Assembly (NCBI GenBank): GCA_016789495.1
Contig: JAEUOJ010000039.1
Span: forward strand, 1 to 62,929
Length of the DNA: 62,929 bases
From: Accumulibacter sp.
GTDB lineage: Bacteria; Pseudomonadota; Gammaproteobacteria; Burkholderiales; Rhodocyclaceae
Direction of reading: 5' to 3'
Shown here: positions 50,726 through 62,929 of the stretch, piece after piece
How positions within the stretch are numbered: the stretch's first letter is position 1
How the letters are laid out: each line of letters begins with the position of its first letter
Notes under the pieces: model-generated
What the model saw: the letters and a program-made list of their open reading frames with translations, nothing else
Told to the model about the DNA's origin: nothing
Databases searched by the model: none
Program-made: the position numbers and the translations under genes

Positions 50726-52762
50726 ATGGCTGACTACATTGTATCGCTACGTCGCTATTACGGGTATTACACCGCGGTATTCTTTCTGGCCATCCTAGCG
50801 CTGGCCGTTCTCGAACGGCATGGCATGCCGGCCCGCTGGATCGGCTACTCCTTCCTGCTCTTGACACTGGTGCTCTACGCGACGATCGGCGTTCTGTCGC
50901 GCACCGCCAGTGTCTCCGAATACTACGTCGCCGGTCGCCGGGTGCCGGCGGTGTTCAACGGCATGGCTACCGGCGCCGACTGGATGAGTTCGGCATCGTT
51001 CATGGGCCTGGCGGGGACGCTCTATCTCGCCGGCTACCAGGGTTTGGCTTATGTGATGGGCTGGACCGGCGGCTATGTGCTGGTGGCACTGTTGCTGGCG
51101 CCGTATTTGCGCCGCTTCGGCCAGTTCACCATTCCGGACTTTCTCGCCGCGCGTTATGGTGGCAACGCCGCGCGGCTGGTCGGCGTTTTTGCGACCGTGC
51201 TGGCCTCGTTCGTCTATGTCGTGGCGCAGATTTACGGTGTCGGACTGATCACCAGCCGGTTCGTCGGCCTGCAATTCGAGGTCGGCGTTTTCGTCGGACT
51301 GGCCGGCATCCTGGTGTGCTCGTTCCTCGGCGGCATGCGTGCGGTGACCTGGACGCAGGTCGCGCAATACATCATCCTGATTGTCGCCTACTTGGTCCCG
51401 GTGACCATCCTGTCGTATCAGGTGACCGGAATTCCGGTACCACAAGTCACCTACGGGCAGGTACTGCAAAAAGTGACGCAGTTGGAGGACGCCATTTTCC
51501 TGGACGAGGGGGAAATCGACGTCCGGCGAATTTTCCGCGAGCGGGCGGATGCCCATTACCAGCGCATTCTGATGCTCCCGGATTCGTTGCCGGAGGAGGA
51601 CCGCCGTCTGGCGGAGCGGATCGAGACGCTGAAAAAGAATAACGCCCAGATGCGCGATGTCGCCGCTCTCGAACGGCAACGGCAAAATTTACCGAAATCG
51701 AGCGACGAAGCGCGTAGTCATTGGGAAGAACAGATGCGCCAGGAAGCGCGGCGCGGCGCCGAACCCGAACACCATGCCACGGCATTCCCGGGGGAAAAGC
51801 AAGGCTTCAACAATACGGCGCGGCTGAATTTTCTGACGCTGGTCTTCTGTCTGATGGTCGGCACGGCCGCCTTGCCGCATGTGCTGATGCGTTATTACAC
51901 CACCCCGACGGTCAGTGACGCGCGAAATTCCGTATTCTGGTCGCTGTTTTTCATCCTGGTGCTTTATCTGACGGCCCCGGCGTACGCCGTATTCGCCAAA
52001 TACGAGATCTATGCCAACTTGATCGGCACGAAGATCGCCGATTTGCCGTCCTGGGTCACCGCCTGGGGGAAAATCGGTCTGGTATCGATCGAGGACGTCA
52101 ACGGCGACGGCATCCTGCAACTCGCCGAACTGGCGCTCAACCCGGACGTGATCCTATTAGCGACGCCCGAGATTGCCGGTTTGCCGTATGTGATTTCCGG
52201 CCTAGTGGCGGCGGGCGCGCTGGCGGCGGCCTTATCGACCGCCGATGGTTTGCTGCTGACCATCGCCAGCGCGTTGTCGCACGATGTGTACTACAAGATT
52301 TTCCGGCCACAGGCGACCACGCAATGGCGGCTGGTGGTTTCCAAGGCACTGCTGCTGGTGGTCGCCGTCCTGGCGGCGACGGTCGCTTCGCAGCAGCCGG
52401 CGACGATTCTGTTCATGGTCGCCTGGGCTTTTTCATTAGCCGGCGCGGCATTTTTCCCGGCACTGATCCTGGGCGTTTTCTGGAAGCGCGCCAACCCGGT
52501 CGGCGCGCTATGCGGCATGCTCGTCGGCCTGCTGGTCACGCTCTACTACATGGTGCGGGTCGAGTTCGACCGAATTCCCTGGCTGGGATGGCATGGTATC
52601 GGCATGGAACCTTGGTTCGGCGTCGAATCGACGTCGGCCGGCATCTGGGGCGTCGCCGCCGGTTTTCTGACGATCATCGTCGTCAGCCTGTGCACCCGTC
52701 CACCCAGTCAGGAAACACAGGATTTCGTCGAGAGCGTCCGTTATCCGGATCTGGGACAATGA
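50726..52762 (+). CDS. Sodium:solute symporter, large subunit (VC_2705-type)
   Basis: A 678-residue transporter with about 13 helices of the SSS family. The N-terminal core 'SVSEYYVAGRRVPAVFNGMATGADWMSSASFMG' is diagnostic. A long hydrophilic insert (about 245-355), with heptad-like charged helices, interrupts the helices. A second loop has a 12-residue EF-hand-like calcium motif, DVNGDGILQLAE (about 457-468). Partner genes (DUF294, exonuclease upstream; DUF4212 downstream) and nearby acs suggest acetate or another short acid as substrate. Confidence 0.9.
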   Translation: MADYIVSLRRYYGYYTAVFFLAILALAVLERHGMPARWIGYSFLLLTLVLYATIGVLSRTASVSEYYVAGRRVPAVFNGMATGADWMSSASFMGLAGTLYLAGYQGLAYVMGWTGGYVLVALLLAPYLRRFGQFTIPDFLAARYGGNAARLVGVFATVLASFVYVVAQIYGVGLITSRFVGLQFEVGVFVGLAGILVCSFLGGMRAVTWTQVAQYIILIVAYLVPVTILSYQVTGIPVPQVTYGQVLQKVTQLEDAIFLDEGEIDVRRIFRERADAHYQRILMLPDSLPEEDRRLAERIETLKKNNAQMRDVAALERQRQNLPKSSDEARSHWEEQMRQEARRGAEPEHHATAFPGEKQGFNNTARLNFLTLVFCLMVGTAALPHVLMRYYTTPTVSDARNSVFWSLFFILVLYLTAPAYAVFAKYEIYANLIGTKIADLPSWVTAWGKIGLVSIEDVNGDGILQLAELALNPDVILLATPEIAGLPYVISGLVAAGALAAALSTADGLLLTIASALSHDVYYKIFRPQATTQWRLVVSKALLLVVAVLAATVASQQPATILFMVAWAFSLAGAAFFPALILGVFWKRANPVGALCGMLVGLLVTLYYMVRVEFDRIPWLGWHGIGMEPWFGVESTSAGIWGVAAGFLTIIVVSLCTRPPSQETQDFVESVRYPDLGQ

Positions 52763-52886
52763 GCGGACGGCGGCGACGGCACGGTCCCGGATCATTGGTC
52801 GGCCGACCGACATCCGCCGACGGGCTTCCGTATCCGGCGCTCGGCCGGCCCACCGGCCACCGGCGTCGTTTTGGCTGGCCAGCACC

Positions 52887-53189
52887 TTGATCGAGCGTCG
52901 AATCATCCGCGGCGGGCACAAAGACCACCTCTATTGGCGGCGCAATCTGCGCTTCACCGGGCTCTTGCTGACTTTGTGGTTTTTGGTCACTTTCGTCGTC
53001 AGCTACTTCGCGTCCGATCTGGCCGAAATCACGGTCTTTGATCTGCCGTTCGGTTTCTACATGGCGGCGCAAGGCGCTCCGCTGATTTATGCGCTGATCG
53101 TCGGCTCCTACGCGCTGTATATGAACCGGCTCGACCGGACATACGGGGTACATGAGGATCAAGACAACGAGCGGGATGGAGGGCGTTGA
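52887..53189 (+). CDS. DUF4212 sodium:solute symporter small subunit
   Basis: A 100-residue protein with two membrane helices. 'HLYWRRNLRFTGLLLTLWFLVTFVVSYFA' is the typical first half and 'FGFYMAAQGAPLIYALIVGSYALYM' the second. DUF4212 proteins normally accompany the large symporter subunit, usually upstream of it; here the gene is 124 bases downstream. The only plausible start is TTG at 52887 (IERRIIRGG). Confidence 0.85.
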   Translation: MIERRIIRGGHKDHLYWRRNLRFTGLLLTLWFLVTFVVSYFASDLAEITVFDLPFGFYMAAQGAPLIYALIVGSYALYMNRLDRTYGVHEDQDNERDGGR

Positions 53190-53215
53190 ACCAGCCACCT
53201 GGTTCGCGGCGGTAA

Positions 53216-55839
<2,624 letters not shown>

Positions 55840-55915
55840 TGTCGGCCGAGCGGATCGCCGATCGACCGCCGAACGGACGCCACCCCGGACACGCAAGCGC
55901 ATCCCGCCGCAATGA

Positions 55916-57590
<1,675 letters not shown>

Positions 57591-57872
57591 TTGTCGCTCG
57601 CTGCTAGCCGGGCGGCGGCGATTGCCGCGAGGACCAACGACCCGCCACCCGCTGCCGCGCCTGCGCCCCCTGCGCCAACGGCCGGCAAGCAAACCGTCCA
57701 AAGTCTCCGCCGATCGCCCGGCGATCCCGGGATCGGGCATGTCAACAGAATCACCGCCCGCCAGTGATCTACCGCCGGTTCAGCAACGGCTTGCGCCGGG
57801 CTCGCGGCGATCTGTCACGCCGCGCCGGCGGGAGGGTCGGCCGCCTGGCAGGTCGCCCGGGGCGAGGCAAGC

Positions 57873-59240
57873 TCAGCGCCCGGCGGCGGCCAGTTGCTCA
57901 AGCAGCAGCAGAATCTCGGCCGCGTCGTCGTAGTCGAGCCCCGGCGCGTCGGCGAGCGACGCGCTCCGCTCGCCGGCGACGACCGCTTGCAGCGCGCTGA
58001 CGAACGGCGGCACCCAGGCGGGCAGGTCGGGCCAGCCGGCCACTTCCGCGAGCCGCGCGCCGGCCCTGCCGGTGTCGCCGGCGAGCAGCAGGCGGGCGAT
58101 CTCGGCCGCCAGGCGCGGGCCGGGGTTGTGGCTCTCGCCGCCGTCGCGGCGGAAGGCGAGGTAAGCCTCGCGCGCCTGCACGCTCGCCTGGCGCGCTTCG
58201 CTCGCCCGACCATCGTCGTTCTCGATGTCGGCGAGGATGTCCCAGCTTGTCCACGGCTCGGCGGCGTGGCCCAGGCCGTGCTTGCATTCGAGCGCACGTT
58301 CGATCTCGCGGCGCGCTTCCTGCCGGCGGCCGAGGCGGCGCAACGTGGCGGCGAGGTTGTTGCGCGTGCGGCCTTCGCTGGCCGCATCGTGCAGCGCGAC
58401 GTAGCGCTTGGCCGCCTGCTGGTAGTGCGTGACGGCGTCTTCGGGCCGGCCGAGAATGTCGGCGTAGAGAAGGCCCAACTGGTTCAAGGTCCTCGCCTGC
58501 CCGGCAATGTCGTCGCACTGCACCCAGATCGCCAGCGATTTCCGGTACGCGTCTTCGGCGGCGTCGCCGTTGTCGGCGTCCTCGTGGACCCTGCCGGTCT
58601 GGTGCCAGGCGCTGGCCACGGACACCGCTTCGCCGAGAGCCGTGAAGCGTTCGCGCGCCTCGCGGTGCGCAGCGAGCGCTTCCGAGAAGCGACGTTGCTC
58701 CAGCCGGACGGTGCCGAGGTTGCCTTTGCCGACGGCGACGTCGCGTTCGTCGTGCCGCTCTTCGGCCAGCGCGATTGCCTGTTCGTAAGCCTGTGCCGCT
58801 TCGTCGAGGCGGCCGAGGTCGCGCAGGCAGCCCGCCCGCTCGCCGATGCAAACCGCCGCCATGCGCGCCGCGCCGTCGCCGGGCCGGCGCGCTTCGACCG
58901 CGGCGAAGCGCCGCCGTGCTTCTGCGAGCGGCGGCAATGCGGCGCCGGCGTTCCCGACGGACCGCAGCATACGCCCGAGGAGGAAGCACGCCAGCGCCAA
59001 ATCGTAGTCGGCGTAGCCGTACACCGCTTCGCCGGCCGCCTGTGCGCGCTCGTGCAACCGCTGTGCGGCCGCCAGCCCTTCGCCGACGCGGCCGCCGGCG
59101 AGGCTTTGCTCGACGCGCGTGTATTCGGCTGCGAACTGCGCGTGACCCCAGGCCGCCGGGTCGAGCGCGCGGCTCGCCGCGTCGCGTGCCTCCGTGACGC
59201 GCGCCAGCAGCAGCGGCCGGTTCAGGTTTTTCAGCAGCCT
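57873..59240 (-). CDS. TPR-repeat C-terminal part of the STAND gene
   Basis: An open frame of 455 codons made of TPR-like helical pairs ('AAQAYEQAIALAEERHDERDVAVGKGNLGTVRLEQRRFSEALAAH'-type repeats). Its frame continues upstream across the TAA at 59241-59243 into 'ELPNLMALLERVEHAGDPEATIALTATL', so the stop is a nonsense change within one gene. The TPRs would be the sensor or ligand-binding end. No ribosome site marks an independent start, though an ATG at 59057 exists. Confidence 0.6.
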   Translation of the reverse strand, partial: RLLKNLNRPLLLARVTEARDAASRALDPAAWGHAQFAAEYTRVEQSLAGGRVGEGLAAAQRLHERAQAAGEAVYGYADYDLALACFLLGRMLRSVGNAGAALPPLAEARRRFAAVEARRPGDGAARMAAVCIGERAGCLRDLGRLDEAAQAYEQAIALAEERHDERDVAVGKGNLGTVRLEQRRFSEALAAHREARERFTALGEAVSVASAWHQTGRVHEDADNGDAAEDAYRKSLAIWVQCDDIAGQARTLNQLGLLYADILGRPEDAVTHYQQAAKRYVALHDAASEGRTRNNLAATLRRLGRRQEARREIERALECKHGLGHAAEPWTSWDILADIENDDGRASEARQASVQAREAYLAFRRDGGESHNPGPRLAAEIARLLLAGDTGRAGARLAEVAGWPDLPAWVPPFVSALQAVVAGERSASLADAPGLDYDDAAEILLLLEQLAAAGR

Positions 59241-59379
59241 TTACAGCGTCGCCGTCAGGGCGATCGTCGCTTCCGGATCGCCGGCGTGCTCGACGCGTTC
59301 GAGCAGCGCCATCAGGTTCGGCAGCTCCATCAACGTCAGCGCGGCGGCCATGGCGCTGTTCTTCGAGCGCTCGCCGTAG

Positions 59380-62380
<3,001 letters not shown>

Positions 62381-62929
62381 CGTCCCTCTCCCTTGGCGAC
62401 GGCGGTTGCTCTTCGGCAAACGGCGTTGGCTTGGCTTTTGCCCATTACAACAACGCTTGGCGGCGTAAGTGTACCCCTGATTCCGGCGCTTCGCAGACAG
62501 TGGTCGCGGCGCGAATTCCCGGCGGCGGCGACTCGCGCGAGCAAGCGCGATGCCTGTCTTCAATCGCGGCGAGGTCGGCAACGGATTGGATTTTGCCAGG
62601 CAATTTATGGCGGATGACCTGGAGCCGACCATTGTAGGCCAGCCGGCCAGCTGTTTCGCGGTGGGTCCATCGTTCTCTGACGGGGGTCAGCCGCGCGCTC
62701 CTCACCAAGCCCAGGCGTAGGCAGTAGCTGTCGAAGCCGCGCACCGGTCAGCCAGCCGGCGAGAGGACAACAACATCCAAGGGGGCAGACCGAAAGGAGC
62801 GGAGCGGCTTGTGAAGGGTCTTGTTGAGAGGAACGGTCGCCCAGCCCAGGACTGGGCGACCATCCCGATGGTCCATCGTGCGCCGGGGCTAGGCGAAGGA
62901 AACGCCAGGGAGCGTCGTTTCCAACCGCC
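62381..62929. other. Terminal region without a recognised gene
   Basis: About 550 bases upstream of the TIR-CHAT gene. It should include that gene's promoter. No homologous coding frame was recognised. From about 62750 the sequence becomes rich in hairpins and purine stretches, more like a structured RNA than a gene, and it runs off the window. Confidence 0.4.
62835..62861. repeat. Strong hairpin near the window end
   Basis: GGTCGCCCAG/CTGGGCGACC is a perfect 10-bp stem with a 7-base loop, followed by GATGG-T-CCATC (62867-62877). No U-run follows, so it is not an ordinary terminator. It may belong to a structured RNA or mobile element that extends beyond the window. Confidence 0.55.

Noticed and set aside
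52010..52265. Short minus-strand frames within the symporter gene
   Set aside because: They are opposite a well-conserved transporter frame and show no coding signals of their own.

Overview
This is a GC-rich bacterial chromosome segment. It most likely comes from a betaproteobacterium of the Rhodocyclales type (Accumulibacter, Propionivibrio or Dechloromonas-like). The support is the gene order mnmG-rsmG-parA-parB-atpIBEFHAGDC, the linked aat-bpt, accBC-prmA and pyrG-kdsA-eno-ftsB blocks, a circularly permuted tmRNA with tag ANDERFALAA, and a PEP-CTERM protein behind a sigma-54 promoter. The species cannot be named from the sequence alone.

Layout. 0-3.7 kb: the 3' end of a cadherin-repeat surface protein, overlapping a PAS-GGDEF diguanylate cyclase. 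3.7-10.8 kb: an EamA transporter, an AbiEi-like protein, a divergent DUF2917/MocR pair, an unusual ABC half-transporter behind an 11-codon micro-ORF and two hairpins, a decayed gene and a lipoprotein. 11-18.5 kb: a PEP-CTERM protein, an acyl-CoA dehydrogenase/thioesterase pair, an ECF sigma/anti-sigma pair, a Zn/Mn ABC importer and a DUF4332 protein. 18.5-31 kb (minus strand): an M15 peptidase and then the complete F1Fo ATP synthase operon with parAB, rsmG and mnmG upstream. 31-35.7 kb: a ferric-type ABC importer whose three genes lie on alternating strands. 35.7-42.6 kb: N-degron transferases aat and bpt, accB-accC-prmA, a zinc-ribbon/DUF3426 protein and a PfkB kinase. 42.6-45.2 kb: a foldback element and the two TRAP membrane subunits without a binding protein. 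45.4-53.2 kb: ssrA, acs, and a DUF294/exonuclease/Na+-symporter/DUF4212 set suggesting acetate or short-chain-acid uptake and activation. 53.3-57.6 kb: pyrG-kdsA-eno-ftsB.

57.8-62.4 kb (minus strand) holds the most unusual locus. It encodes a TIR-CHAT-STAND NTPase-TPR protein of the kind linked to immune signalling or programmed cell death. Its reading frame is interrupted by a 35-bp tandem duplication, a ~0.59-kb internal segment in inverted orientation, and an in-frame TAA. The last ~0.5 kb has no recognisable gene but carries strong hairpins.

The window is mostly core metabolism and cell-envelope/energy genes with accessory islands at 4-10 kb, 42.8-43.0 kb and 57.8-62.9 kb. No rRNA or tRNA gene, CRISPR array, transposase or integrase was recognised.
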